64,000 bases of DNA from Actinocorallia aurantiaca (GCF_039533685.1 NZ_BAAATZ010000006.1:372001-436000); one strand, 5' to 3'; shown: positions 17,563-26,943, numbered from the stretch's first letter. Program-made: numbers and translations. Notes: a model not told the origin generated them from the sequence alone.

Positions 17563-17921
17563 ATGCGCGTGACGGTGATGTACGGGGCAGGGGACATGCG
17601 GGTGGAGGACCAAGTCCGATCCGGTGCTGCGCGAGTCCACGGACGCGATCGTCCGGGTGCCGCGGGCGGCGATCTGCGGCGGCGACCCGCACCCCTACCA
17701 CTCGATGCCCGCGACCGACCGGGGCCGGCCCGTGGGGCACGAGCTCATCGGCACCGTCGAGGACGTCGGCTCCGACGTGCACGGCGTGAAGCGGGGACCT
17801 GATGGTGTCGCCGTTCCCGTGGGAGGACGACACCTGCGACTACTGCCGCCGCGGGCCGCAGTCCTCCTGCCGGCACGGCGGCCGGTACAGGTTCGACGAC
17901 AAGGTGCTCATCCGACTCTGA
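17563..17921 (+). pseudogene. Zinc-dependent alcohol dehydrogenase, frameshifted and truncated
   Basis: Three frames join to give a normal MDR-family N-terminus: MRVTVMYGAGDMRVED, then (after an extra base near 17611) DPVLRESTDAIVRV, the zinc-site region AAICGGDPHPYHSM and GHELIGTVEDVGSDV, then (after a lost base near 17792) DLMVSPFPWEDDTCDYCRRG. It stops at 17919-17921 after about 118 residues, whereas the family is about 340-390 residues with a Rossmann NAD domain. The gene is therefore dead, with its C-terminal two thirds deleted. Confidence 0.85.
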
Positions 17922-17982
17922 CCAGCCGGCGGAGGTCTTCCCCCTCGCCGGTGTGCGAGGCGCAGCGCAAAGGAGGACGTCA

Positions 17983-19383
17983 GTGACCGACACCGAATCG
18001 CGCGCCGAGGCGCTCGTCCTGTACGGCATCACCGGAGATCTGGCCAGGAGGATGCTGCTGCCAGCCCTCTACCGGATGGTGGAGCAGGACGTCCTCGACG
18101 AGCCGGTCATCGGCGTCACCCGCGGTGACTGGACGCCGGAACGCCTGCACCGGCACGCTCACGAATCGATCGCCGCCGCCGGGCCCGTCGACGAGGAGGT
18201 GTTCTCACGGCTCGCCGACCTGCTGAAGGTCGCCTCGGTCGACTACGACGACAGCACCACCTACGCGCGGATCGTCGAGCAGGCCCCGGGATCCGAGCAT
18301 TTCGCGCACTATCTGGCCATCCCGCCGGCCTTCTTCGTGTCCGTCGCCAAAGGGCTGGCCGAAGCGGGCCTCAACGAGAACGCGCGGTTCATCGTCGAAA
18401 AGCCCTTCGGTCACGACCTGGCCTCCGCCCGCGCCCTTCAGACGGAGCTGACCAGGTACTTCCCCGAGGAGCGGATACGGCGCGTCGATCACTTCCTCGG
18501 CAAGGACGCCGTCGAGAACCTGCTGGTCTTCCGCTTCGCCAACCCGATCATGAACGCCGTCCTGGACCGGGCCCACGTCCGCGGCGTCCAGATCACCATG
18601 GCCGAGGACCTCGACGTCGCCGACCGCGGCTCCTTCTACGACTCCGTCGGCGCACTCCGCGACGTCGTCCAGAACCACCTGTTCCAGGTGCTCGCCTACT
18701 TCATCATGGAAGCCCCTCGCAGCGGCGGCACCCAGGACGTCCTGGACGAGAAGGCCAGGACGCTGCGGGCCGTCCGCGCGGTCGCGCCCGAGGACTACGT
18801 GCGCGGCCAGTACGCCGGATATCGGGAGACCGAGGGCGTCGCACCGGACTCGACCACCGAGACCTACGCCGCGCTGCGCGTCCACGTCGACACCGAACGC
18901 TGGTCCAGTGTCCCCTTCTCCATCCGCGCCGGCAAGAACCTCGCGGCCCACTCCCTCGAGCTCATCGTGGAGCTGGACAGGCCCCCCGCCCGCCTCTACC
19001 GGGCCCGAGGCGCCGAGGACCCGGCACCGAACCTGATCAGGTTCCGCCTCAACCCGCGGCCCGGCGTCACCCTCGACCTGCTCGCCGAGCAGGCCGGCAC
19101 CGGCGTCGGCCGGGTCTCCGCCCGGCTCGACCTCTCCCCGCTCTCCGGTGAGGACGTCCACGCCTACGTCCGCATCCTGTCCGGCGCCATCACCGGCGAT
19201 CCGCGCCACTTCGCCCGCATGGACGTGGTCGAGGAATTCTGGCGCATCGTCGACGGCATCCTCGCCCCCGCCACCGCGCCTCTCCCCTACCGGCCCGGCA
19301 CCTGGGGCCCCGCCGAGGCCGACGCCCTGGCGACCGGCGGCCGCTGGCTCCCCCTGGAGAACGCCCCCGCCGAGCCGAGCTGA
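17983..19383 (+). CDS. zwf: Glucose-6-phosphate 1-dehydrogenase
   Basis: 466 residues from GTG 17983, with a strong AGGAGG (17971-17976). It oxidises glucose 6-phosphate to 6-phosphogluconolactone with NADP+, the entry to the pentose phosphate pathway. Nucleotide motif LYGITGDLARRML at residues 13-25; EKPFG, and the active-site block RVDHFLGKDAVENLL (normally DHYLGK) near residue 168. It stands alone, without tal, opcA, gnd or pgl nearby. That suggests a second, accessory zwf paralogue rather than the housekeeping copy (inference). Confidence 0.92.
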   Translation: MTDTESRAEALVLYGITGDLARRMLLPALYRMVEQDVLDEPVIGVTRGDWTPERLHRHAHESIAAAGPVDEEVFSRLADLLKVASVDYDDSTTYARIVEQAPGSEHFAHYLAIPPAFFVSVAKGLAEAGLNENARFIVEKPFGHDLASARALQTELTRYFPEERIRRVDHFLGKDAVENLLVFRFANPIMNAVLDRAHVRGVQITMAEDLDVADRGSFYDSVGALRDVVQNHLFQVLAYFIMEAPRSGGTQDVLDEKARTLRAVRAVAPEDYVRGQYAGYRETEGVAPDSTTETYAALRVHVDTERWSSVPFSIRAGKNLAAHSLELIVELDRPPARLYRARGAEDPAPNLIRFRLNPRPGVTLDLLAEQAGTGVGRVSARLDLSPLSGEDVHAYVRILSGAITGDPRHFARMDVVEEFWRIVDGILAPATAPLPYRPGTWGPAEADALATGGRWLPLENAPAEPS

Positions 19384-19515
19384 CCTCGCCCGCTCCCCAC
19401 CGCGTCGCGAAGGCCGGCGTCGAGGACGAGTTCCCCGAGCGGTTCGGAAGAGCGGTGCGTCGAATTCCTCCACCAGGGCGGCCATTCCCGATGATTGCAT
19501 TCGGAATGATCACCC

Positions 19516-19540
19516 TTGACGAAAGGCGAAGGCATAATAG
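19516..19540 (+). promoter_or_regulatory. Possible promoter of the aldehyde oxidoreductase operon
   Basis: TTGACG at 19516-19521 is followed by an AT-rich box around TAATAG/TAGACA (19535-19543). The spacing is 13 bp to the first and 16 bp to the second. This lies in the 282-bp gap after zwf and would leave a leader of about 120 bases. Confidence 0.3.
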
Positions 19541-19665
19541 ACACGGTTCGCGCCTTTTCCTCTCCGCGGTAATCGATGGTTCTGCGCGGAGTCGGCGCAG
19601 AATTTTCCCAGGCTCACCCCTGCGGAGAAAAGCCCATCGAGGAAGATCTTCACAATGGAGATGCC

Positions 19666-20217
19666 ATGGACGGGATGAGAGGTGCGCGGCGTTCCTCGAC
19701 CGCCGCGGGCGCCGGCATTCCCGCGGTGAACGGCGCCACGGACGTCTCGACGGTGGAGGTGGCCTTCGACGTCAACGGCGTCGGCTGCGCCCTCCGGCTG
19801 GACTCCCGCGTCACCCTGCTGGACGCGCTGCGCGACCATCTCGGCCTCACGGGGGCGAAGAAGGGCTGCGACCAGGGTGCCTGCGGGGCGTGCACGGTCC
19901 TCGTCGACGGGCGCAGGGTCGTGTCCTGCCTGATGCTCGCCGCGCAGTGCGAAGGCCGGCGGGTCACCACGATCGAAGGCCTTTCCGACAACGGCGCCCC
20001 GCACCCGATGCAGGCGGCGTTCGCCCGCCATGACGCCTTCCAGTGCGGTTACTGCACCCCGGGGCAGATCATGTCGGCCGTATCGCTCCTGGCCGAAGGA
20101 CGGGCGGGATCCGACGAGGACATCTGCGAGTACATGAGCGGCAACCTGTGCCGTTGCGGTGCTTATCCGAACATCCGTGCGGCCATCCGGGACGTCGCGG
20201 CGTCGGAGGATGCGTGA
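19666..20217 (+). CDS. Aldehyde oxidoreductase (xanthine oxidase family), 2Fe-2S subunit, PaoA-like
   Basis: 183 residues. GGAG (19657-19660) sets the ATG at 19666. Plant-type [2Fe-2S] cluster: CDQGACGAC with Cys68/73/76/88; second helical cluster: Cys127, Cys130 (QCGYCTPGQ), Cys162 and Cys164 (CRC). It passes electrons from the molybdenum site to FAD. E. coli PaoA has a Tat signal; here the N-terminus has an Arg pair (GARRSS) but no hydrophobic stretch, so the enzyme is probably cytoplasmic. Its stop overlaps the next ATG (TGATG). Confidence 0.93.
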   Translation: MDGMRGARRSSTAAGAGIPAVNGATDVSTVEVAFDVNGVGCALRLDSRVTLLDALRDHLGLTGAKKGCDQGACGACTVLVDGRRVVSCLMLAAQCEGRRVTTIEGLSDNGAPHPMQAAFARHDAFQCGYCTPGQIMSAVSLLAEGRAGSDEDICEYMSGNLCRCGAYPNIRAAIRDVAASEDA

Positions 20218-21206
20218 TGCGTCCGTTCGAGTACCTGCGGGCGGCTGACGCCGCGCAAGCGGTGGCCCTGGTCGGCGCGGACCCCGACGCCTCCTATCTC
20301 GCGGGAGGCACCACGCAACTGGATCTCATGAAGGACGGGGTCTTCGAGCCCGAGCGGCTGGTGGACATCACCCGCCTGCCGTTGGGCGGCATCACCCACA
20401 CCGGCACCTCGATCCGCGTGGGAGCGCTGACGAGCATGGAGGAACTGGCCGCCGACCCGGTCGTGCGGGAGCGACTGCCGTTCGTCCGTGAGGCACTGCT
20501 CCTCGGCGCCTCGACCCAGCTGCGGAACATGGCCACCATCGGCGGGAACCTCCTGCAGAGGGCTCGGTGCCGGTATTTCCGGGATCCGACCGTGGCGGCG
20601 TGCAACAAACGTGCTCCCGGCTCCGGCTGCGCCGCGATCACCGGCGCGCACCGCATGCACGCGATCCTGGGCACCAGCGACCACTGCATCGCGTTGCACG
20701 CCTCCGACGTCGCGGTGCCCCTGGTCGCCCTGGACGCACTCGTCCACGTCCAGGGGGCCGACGGTGTCCGCACGATTCCGTTGACCCGGTTCTACCTCCC
20801 CCCGGGAGAAACACCGAACATCGAGAACACGCTGGTGCGTGGCGAGCTGATCACCGCGGTCGAGATCCCGCTGCCGCCGCGGGGAACACGCTCGCACTAC
20901 CTGAAGGTCCGTGACCGCGTCTCCTACGAGTTCGCGCTGACCTCGGCCGGTGCGGCCCTGATCATGGATGACGGTGTCATCGCCGAGGCGCGCGTCGCTC
21001 TGGGCGGGGTGGGGACGATCCCGTGGCGCGCGTGGGACGCCGAGGACGTACTGCGCGGCTCGGCGCCCGGCGGCGAGGTCTTCCGCTCCGCGGCGGAGGC
21101 GGCCTTGACGGGGGCGAGACCGCTGCCGGGCACGGCGTTCAAAGTGGAGCTGGCCGAGCGCACGCTGGTACGCGCCCTGGAGACCGCCGCAGGAGCCGGA
21201 TCATGA
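20217..21206 (+). CDS. Aldehyde oxidoreductase FAD-binding subunit, PaoB/YagS-like with extra Fe-S site
   Basis: 329 residues. FAD motifs LAGGTTQLDLMKDG near residues 28-41 and ATIGGNLLQ at 106-114 are those of the CO-dehydrogenase/xanthine-dehydrogenase flavin subunit. Four cysteines (118, 129, 138, 157) in the loop after ATIGGNLLQ match the extra [4Fe-4S] site known from PaoB and 4-hydroxybenzoyl-CoA-reductase-type proteins. Start overlaps the 2Fe-2S gene stop and its own stop overlaps the large subunit ATG, so the three subunits are made together. Confidence 0.92.
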   Translation: MRPFEYLRAADAAQAVALVGADPDASYLAGGTTQLDLMKDGVFEPERLVDITRLPLGGITHTGTSIRVGALTSMEELAADPVVRERLPFVREALLLGASTQLRNMATIGGNLLQRARCRYFRDPTVAACNKRAPGSGCAAITGAHRMHAILGTSDHCIALHASDVAVPLVALDALVHVQGADGVRTIPLTRFYLPPGETPNIENTLVRGELITAVEIPLPPRGTRSHYLKVRDRVSYEFALTSAGAALIMDDGVIAEARVALGGVGTIPWRAWDAEDVLRGSAPGGEVFRSAAEAALTGARPLPGTAFKVELAERTLVRALETAAGAGS

Positions 21207-23413
21207 CCGCTGCCGGATCACGAGTGATCATCGGTGCGGGCCTGGACCGGGTGGACGCCCCCCTGAAGGTGACGGGCGGCGCCCAGTACCCGAACGACTT
21301 CGACTACCCCGGCATGGTCCACGCGGCGCTGGTCCGCAGCACCGTCGCCGTCGGCCGGATCCTGGCCATCGACGCCGCCGAGGCGCGAGCGGCCGCCGGA
21401 GTCCTCGCCGTCATCACGTTCGAGAACGCGATGCGCCTGTCGCGCGGGCCGATGACCCTTCTCGGGCCGTCACCGCCCGCTCCTTTGCAGAATGACCGGA
21501 TTCTGCACTACGGGCAGCACATCGCCGTGGTGGTGGCGGCCACCGCGGAGCAGGCGAGGCACGCCGCGTCGCTGGTGCGCGTGCGGTACGAGGACGTCGA
21601 AGCGCTGCTCGACATCGACGACCCCGCGGCACCGGTCGTGGAGAATCCGTGGCGGCTGGACACCGAACGCGGCGACGTGGCCGCCGGTTTCGCCGCGGCG
21701 GACGTCGTCATCGACAACACCTACACGACCCCCGACAACACCAACAATCCGCTCGGGCTGATGGCGACCGTCGCGATCTGGCACGGTGACGCGCTCACCG
21801 TGCACGACTCCACACAGTGGCCGCACAACGTCCGCACCTCGCTGGCGACGATCTTCAACGTGCCCGAGAGCGGCATCAGGGTCCTCGCGCCCTATGTCGG
21901 AGGGGCTTTCGGCGCCGGCCTTCGCGTGTGGCCCCACGTCATCCTCGCCGTGCTGGCCGCACGTGAGGTCCAGCGGCCGGTGAAGCTCGTGCTCACCCGG
22001 CCCGAGATGTTCACGTCGGTCGGCCACCGGCCCGAAAGCGTCCAGCGCCTCAAGCTCGGAGCCACCCGTGCCGGCGACCTGGTCGCCGTCCAGCACGAGG
22101 CTGTCTCGACGGTGGCGATGGACGACGACGACTACGAACCGGTCTCCCAGTGCTCGGCCGTCTCCTACGCCTGCCCCAACACCCGCACCCGGGACCGGCA
22201 GGTACGGCTCAACATCCCCTGCCCCGGCTCCATGCGCGGACCCGCCGAGGGCCAGGGGAACTTCGCGCTCGAGTCGGCCATCGACGAACTCGCCCACGAG
22301 CTGGCGATGGACCCGCTCGAACTGCGTCTGCGCAACTTCGCGGCCGAGCACCCCGTGTCGGGGCTCCCCTGGTCCAGCAACGCCCTGCGCGAGTGCTACA
22401 CACGCGGAGCGGAGCGGTTCGGCTGGTCGCGACGCGGCCCGGAGCCGGGCTCCATGCGCGACGGCCACCGACTGGTCGGCTACGGGCTGGCCGGCGTCTC
22501 CTATCCGGGCTACCAGGTGCCGTGCCAGGCCCGCGCCTCGCTGAACCGCGACGGCTCGGCGTTCGTGCGCAGCGCGGCCACCGACATCGGCACCGGGACC
22601 TACACGGTCATGACCCAGCTGGCCGCGGAACTGCTCGGCCTCGACACCGGCCGGGTGCGCTTCGACCTGGGCGATTCCGACATGCCCTACTCGCCGCAGG
22701 CCGGTGGCTCCGGCCTCACCGGCGCTCTCGGGAACGCGGTGCACGTGGCCTGCCGACGCCTGGTGCGGGAGTTCCTCGATCTCGTCGCCGATGACGCGGC
22801 GTCGCCTCTACGGGGCGCGCGTCTGGACGAGGTGGAGGTGAGCGACGGCCGTATCCACCGCGCCGGCGCCGTCGGCCGGGGAGAGTCCTATGTCGACATC
22901 CTCGCCCGGCACGGCCTGGAGGAACTCGGCGCCGACGGTCGCAGTACCCCGCCCCTGCCGGAGGAACTGGGAATGGCGATCGCGGGCGCGTTCGGCGCCA
23001 AGTTCGTCGAGGTCCGCATCGACCCCGACCTGGGGTTGCTGCGCGTCGCGCGAGTGGTCTCCGTGATCGACGGCGGGCGCATCCTCAACGAGAAGACGGC
23101 GACCAGCCAGATCATCGGCGGCACCGTCGGCGGCATCGGCCAAGCCCTGTTCGAGGACACCGTGACGGACTCCGGAACGGGCCGTATCGCCAACGCGACC
23201 TTCGGCGACTACCTGGTGCCCGTCAACGCCGACGTCCCCGACATGGAAGTGGTCTTCGTGGGCGAGCCCGACCGGGCGACCCCGGTGGGCACCAAGGGCG
23301 TCGGAGAGATCGGCCTCGTCGGCATGGCCGCCGCCATCGCCAATGCCGTCCACCACGCCACGGGACGCCGCGTCCGCTCCCTGCCGATCACCATCGACCA
23401 GCTGATGCTCTGA
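21203..23413 (+). CDS. Aldehyde oxidoreductase molybdenum-cofactor subunit, PaoC/YagR-like
   Basis: 736 residues, from ATG 21203 (ATGA overlap). An aldehyde oxidase/xanthine dehydrogenase large subunit: LDRVDAPLKVTGGAQYPND at the N-terminus, AYVGGAFGAG-type loop (APYVGGAFGAG), the molybdopterin-binding PGSMRGPAEGQGNFALES region, and GVGEIGLVG near the C-terminus with the catalytic Glu. It probably oxidises aldehydes to acids, with cytosine-dinucleotide molybdopterin (family inference). No PaoD/XdhC-type maturation gene is in the window. Confidence 0.93.
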   Translation: MTAAGSRVIIGAGLDRVDAPLKVTGGAQYPNDFDYPGMVHAALVRSTVAVGRILAIDAAEARAAAGVLAVITFENAMRLSRGPMTLLGPSPPAPLQNDRILHYGQHIAVVVAATAEQARHAASLVRVRYEDVEALLDIDDPAAPVVENPWRLDTERGDVAAGFAAADVVIDNTYTTPDNTNNPLGLMATVAIWHGDALTVHDSTQWPHNVRTSLATIFNVPESGIRVLAPYVGGAFGAGLRVWPHVILAVLAAREVQRPVKLVLTRPEMFTSVGHRPESVQRLKLGATRAGDLVAVQHEAVSTVAMDDDDYEPVSQCSAVSYACPNTRTRDRQVRLNIPCPGSMRGPAEGQGNFALESAIDELAHELAMDPLELRLRNFAAEHPVSGLPWSSNALRECYTRGAERFGWSRRGPEPGSMRDGHRLVGYGLAGVSYPGYQVPCQARASLNRDGSAFVRSAATDIGTGTYTVMTQLAAELLGLDTGRVRFDLGDSDMPYSPQAGGSGLTGALGNAVHVACRRLVREFLDLVADDAASPLRGARLDEVEVSDGRIHRAGAVGRGESYVDILARHGLEELGADGRSTPPLPEELGMAIAGAFGAKFVEVRIDPDLGLLRVARVVSVIDGGRILNEKTATSQIIGGTVGGIGQALFEDTVTDSGTGRIANATFGDYLVPVNADVPDMEVVFVGEPDRATPVGTKGVGEIGLVGMAAAIANAVHHATGRRVRSLPITIDQLML

Positions 23414-23571
23414 ACCGGCCGGGTGAGGCGGGTCCCGCAGGCCCAGGACGCGCTGCTCGAGCTACTCGTCGCCGGGGGCTCCCCACTGATGCCACCGCTG
23501 CTCACGCCGACCGACGTGCTGTGCGCCGACCGCCACCGCGGTCAGCGACCGTGCCTCTCCGGCGGCGGCTC

Positions 23572-23889
23572 TCACGCCTCCTGCGGGACGGGGAAGTTCT
23601 CCAGGGCGGCGGCCAGCCAGACCCCGTCGTGCAGCTCCCAGAACGAGCGCAGCCCGATCGGCCCGTCCGTCGTGGTGTAGACGGTGTCGCCGACCCAGGT
23701 CTCCCCTTCCTTGCGGACGTCCACGATGCGCAGCGAGACGACGTTCCCGGCCGGGACGGTGACGCCCTCGACCATCTTCGCCAGGTTCTCCTGCACCATG
23801 TCCGCCAGCGCGGAAGTGATGTCACCGTCTAGGACAAACTGAACATGCCGCTCGTAGCGGGCACGGAACTCGCGAGCTTCCTCGGACAT
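23572..23889 (-). CDS. Small NTF2/SnoaL-like hypothetical protein
   Basis: 105 residues. AGGAAGGG 5 bases before the ATG at 23889 supports this start over longer ones. The sequence (YERHVQFVLDGDITSALADMV ... TYTTTDGPIGLRSFWELHDGVW-type strands) looks like a compact alpha+beta cone fold of the NTF2/SnoaL superfamily, but the assignment is tentative. No catalytic residues can be named. Confidence 0.6.
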   Translation of the reverse strand: MSEEAREFRARYERHVQFVLDGDITSALADMVQENLAKMVEGVTVPAGNVVSLRIVDVRKEGETWVGDTVYTTTDGPIGLRSFWELHDGVWLAAALENFPVPQEA

Positions 23890-24111
23890 GGCCACCCTTC
23901 CTGGATCTTCAAGCCGACTCAGCCTAGAGACGGAAGACAAAAGCAACAAGAGGCACATCTCGGCCTTATCCGGCGGAAGACGGCGTACAGCCCACACGAC
24001 ACCCCCACGATCATGGCGCCCGGAGAACCGGCTCGAGCGAAACCGCCGGGTGTCCCCACGGGACTTTCTCGCACTCGGCTCCCGGTCACCGATCGATCAT
24101 CGGATTCGGTA

Positions 24112-25101
24112 TCAGCGGCCGGGGACCTGCATGCGGAGGCTGTGGGAGTAGCCGATGAGCATCCCCGAATCGGTATAGAAGGCGGCGCGGAGTTCGCCTG
24201 TGCAGTGGGCTTGGAAGGTGCCCTTGAAACGTCCCTTGGCGTTGGCCTTACCGTGTAGGAGAAGGGCGACCCTGCCGCTCCAGGTGCTGCCGTTGCAGCG
24301 CTGCTCGACGCGCATCCGCGCCTTCTTGAACGGCTTGTAGGAAGTACCGGCGAGACCAGGCGTGTACCAGGCGGCACCGCTGATGGTGACATTGCTCCTG
24401 TGGGCGGCCTTGGTCTTGCTCAACCGGAAGGAAGTCGCCTTCGTCCGGTAGGTGCGCACCGCCACGGTCTTCGCGGGCCCAAAGTACTCGCTCCCGCCGT
24501 ACCGCACGCGCCAGTAGCCGAGCTTCGACGCGGGCACCGAGACGTCGAACGGATACTCGAACATGCCGTTCGGTTTGCTCGACACCTTCTTGATGGTCTT
24601 CCACGGTCCACTCTTCGTCCGCCCCTGTTCGATGAACAGACGGACCTTGGGCAGCGAGTGAGGAACCTCCTCCCTACGCCATGCCCTTCCCGCGATCCGT
24701 ACCTTCCCCGCGGAGGGAATGGCCTGCTCGACCTTCATCCGCAGGCGCGTTCGCACATCCACACGGATCGAAGCGAGGGAACCCCAGGTCCACTTCACTG
24801 TGAACCGTCCTGGGATTTTCCCGACGAAGGAAACGGAATACCTCCCGTCGCCGCCGGTCACCGCCTTGCCCTTGCCGGCGTCGCCTCCGTCCACCCGGAC
24901 CGTGTACCCGGCGAGCGGCACCCGCTCCCCGTCGAGCATCCCGGTCATCGTCCCACCGATGGTGAACCTCTCCCCTTCTTCCACCATCGTCTTCGACGCC
25001 TGCGCGGTCACGTCCACATCGGTGACCGGAGCCGCCTCGGCCGGTCCCGCTCCGCCCCAGACCATCAGCGGCACCAGCAGGGCCGGCAGAACTCGACGCA
25101 T
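24112..25101 (-). CDS. Secreted protein with Ig-like/beta-sandwich repeats
   Basis: 329 residues. ATG 25101 has GAAGGG 8 bases upstream; a GTG at 25110 is too close to it. Signal peptide RVLPALLVPLMVWGGAG...AEA|APV. The mature protein is beta-rich and basic (many Lys/Arg), with one Ig-like carboxypeptidase-regulatory-type segment (LAGYTVRVDGG...GDGRYSVSFVGKIPGRF), two sandwich-like segments, and a C-terminal pair of cysteines (EQRCNG, QAHCTG) likely to form a disulfide. Family not recognised; probably an extracellular or wall-associated protein. Confidence 0.7.
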   Translation of the reverse strand: MRRVLPALLVPLMVWGGAGPAEAAPVTDVDVTAQASKTMVEEGERFTIGGTMTGMLDGERVPLAGYTVRVDGGDAGKGKAVTGGDGRYSVSFVGKIPGRFTVKWTWGSLASIRVDVRTRLRMKVEQAIPSAGKVRIAGRAWRREEVPHSLPKVRLFIEQGRTKSGPWKTIKKVSSKPNGMFEYPFDVSVPASKLGYWRVRYGGSEYFGPAKTVAVRTYRTKATSFRLSKTKAAHRSNVTISGAAWYTPGLAGTSYKPFKKARMRVEQRCNGSTWSGRVALLLHGKANAKGRFKGTFQAHCTGELRAAFYTDSGMLIGYSHSLRMQVPGR

Positions 25102-25166
25102 CGCTCTCACCCTTCACGCATGATCAAGAAATCCGCTGCACCCTACCGGCCCGCGGACTCACGGGG

Positions 25167-25313
25167 TCAGCCCAGGAAGAAGAGAAGGAACAAGAGGGCC
25201 TGGAAGAGGAGCATCAAGGCGCCCAGGACGTTGAGGCCCGCGGGGATGCGGAAGAAGAGCGCGTAGGCGCCCAGGGAGACGGGGAGCTTGGCCAGAGTGA
25301 GCTTTCGGGACAT
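25167..25313 (-). CDS. 48-residue hydrophobic membrane peptide
   Basis: The ATG at 25313 overlaps the stop of the preceding gene (TGATG), implying coupled translation. The product begins MSRKLTLAKLPVSLGAY and then has one or two hydrophobic stretches (ALFFRIPAGLNVLGALMLLF and a Leu/Phe-rich tail ending FFLG). It is too short for standard gene finding. Function unknown; it could be a holin-like, regulatory or assembly peptide. Confidence 0.55.
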   Translation of the reverse strand: MSRKLTLAKLPVSLGAYALFFRIPAGLNVLGALMLLFQALLFLLFFLG

Positions 25314-25737
25314 CAGCCGGCCTTCCTTTCGGTGGCTTCAGGAGCACCGGGGAGCAGGGCGAGACCCGCACGGCGGGCGTCGGCGACGCTGGCGCGCAGA
25401 GCGTGTTCGATGATCCTGGCCTGCTCGGTGAGGTCCTCGATCTCGACGACGGCGAGTTCGTCGCGGACGGTCCTGGCCAGGAGTTCCTGGTAGGCGTCGT
25501 TGTGGGTCGCCACCCGCTGGAGGATCTCCCACCGCCCGAGAGCGCGGTCGGCGGCCCGGACCTGCGCGGCAACCCGCCCACCGGATGCAGCGCCCCCGGC
25601 ACGAAGCACATCTTCCGCTTCACCGACACGGGCAGCTCCGGATCCAGGACCGAATCGTCGTCGTCCTCCCCCAGATGGGACATGTAGTCACTCGGCGACC
25701 GCAGGTTCTTCACCAGCCGCCTCAACGCAGAGGCCAT
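25313..25737 (-). pseudogene. Frameshifted (or programmed-shift) hypothetical gene
   Basis: The ATG at 25737 has a good ribosome site (GTGAGG, 7 bases away) and opens a coding-like frame: MASALRRLVKNLRSPSDYMS followed by an acidic run (GEDDDD) and SVKRKMCFVPGALHPVG. After about residue 55 the coding character moves to another frame: RAADRALGRWEILQRV, then NDAYQELLARTVRDELAVVE and a helical C-terminus ending ERKAG. The two parts differ by one lost (or two extra) bases. Alternatively a separate gene starts at GTG 25609. No family recognised. Confidence 0.5.
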
Positions 25738-25930
25738 ACGGAAACCTCACCTAATTGACCGCTGACAAAGCTATGCGACCGGAAAGATCCGCGCCTGACC
25801 GCGGCGGCGGCTTCCTCGACGCCATCCTGTCGCAGACCGATTCCACGGCTTTCAGAAGATTCCCTGACGCCTGCCTCCGTCCGTGGAAAGATGTGTCTTC
25901 CCTGGGGCCCCATGCAATGGTGGTGCGTTG

Positions 25931-26686
25931 ATGGACATCAGCAGCATTCCCAAACCCGACGACTTCCTTCTCGAAACACTGCGCGACCTGGGCGGTCCCT
26001 TCGTGGTGATCGCCGGGATCCTCGCCTTCTATTTCCTGGCGAAAGCCTGGATCGACGCGGTCCTCTTCGGAGGGCGCGCAGCCGGACGCGTCGGTCTCAT
26101 GCTTCGTCTGCTCGTCACGACCGGTCTCTCGACGACCGCGGGAATGGTGGCCGCGCTGGCCCTCACCGGAATGCTGCTGCTGGTCTGGGTCGTCCTGTCC
26201 GACCTGCTGGCGAATTTCATGGGCTACGCGATCCGCCCGGAGGCGTTCGGTCCCGCGCCCGGCACCGAACTCGGCCTCGACGAACTTCTCCAATGGCCGC
26301 CGCACAGCGACAACCCCTACGCCGAAGCGGTCGCGCAGTACGTTCTGTGGAGCGGACTGATCCTCGCCGCCGTCGCGGTCATCGCCGCGTTCAAGAACAT
26401 GTCCGCCACGGCACTGGCGTTCCTCGTGGTGCTCCCGTGGCTGCCCGTCACGCTCATCGTCGGCCTCCTGGCCCTCAGCCTCAACGTCCAGGCGCTCGTC
26501 AACTGGCAGGCGGGCAAGGGCTACGTGGTGCCCGACGCCGACGAGTACGGGGGACAGAACCCGCTGGTCCTCGTGGGCGCCACAGCGGCCCTCGTCGGCT
26601 ACGTCTACGCGGCCTTCGCCATCAGCAACGCCCCCGCCTGGGCCCGGAGCGTCTGGACGAAGACCATGTCCGCGCAGCAAGCCTGA
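25931..26686 (+). CDS. Multi-pass membrane protein, unknown function
   Basis: 251 residues. ATG 25931 (MDISSIPKPDDF). About five hydrophobic segments: one near residues 22-42, two around 56-90, one near 130-152, one at 157-180 and one near 205-230. Between the third and fourth lies an acidic extracytoplasmic loop (PGTELGLDELLQWPPHSDN). No conserved enzymatic motif. Not recognised; nearest neighbours give no functional clue. Confidence 0.65.
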   Translation: MDISSIPKPDDFLLETLRDLGGPFVVIAGILAFYFLAKAWIDAVLFGGRAAGRVGLMLRLLVTTGLSTTAGMVAALALTGMLLLVWVVLSDLLANFMGYAIRPEAFGPAPGTELGLDELLQWPPHSDNPYAEAVAQYVLWSGLILAAVAVIAAFKNMSATALAFLVVLPWLPVTLIVGLLALSLNVQALVNWQAGKGYVVPDADEYGGQNPLVLVGATAALVGYVYAAFAISNAPAWARSVWTKTMSAQQA

Positions 26687-26943
26687 TCAAAACCCGCGGA
26701 AGGCTCAGCGATTCCGAAGACCCGCACCATGCCGAACGACCCGGACTCCGCAGATCGTCGTCTCGACGAAGACGCGACCTTCTCCGCACTTGCGTGTGCG
26801 AACTGAAATTCGATCTGAGCACAAGAGGCCGAATCGAAATCACACCCCTCCCCCTCAGGCCAAGAGCACCGAAGGCGAATTCTCAGCACCATCCCCAGCC
26901 ACCGGACGTTGCGACGGGATTTCGGTTCAGGTATAGAGGATGA

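Noticed and set aside
23414..23571. Possible coding remnant (AQDALLELLVAGGSPLMPP) after the molybdenum subunit gene
   Set aside because: No start, ribosome site or recognisable family; too short to support as a pseudogene.
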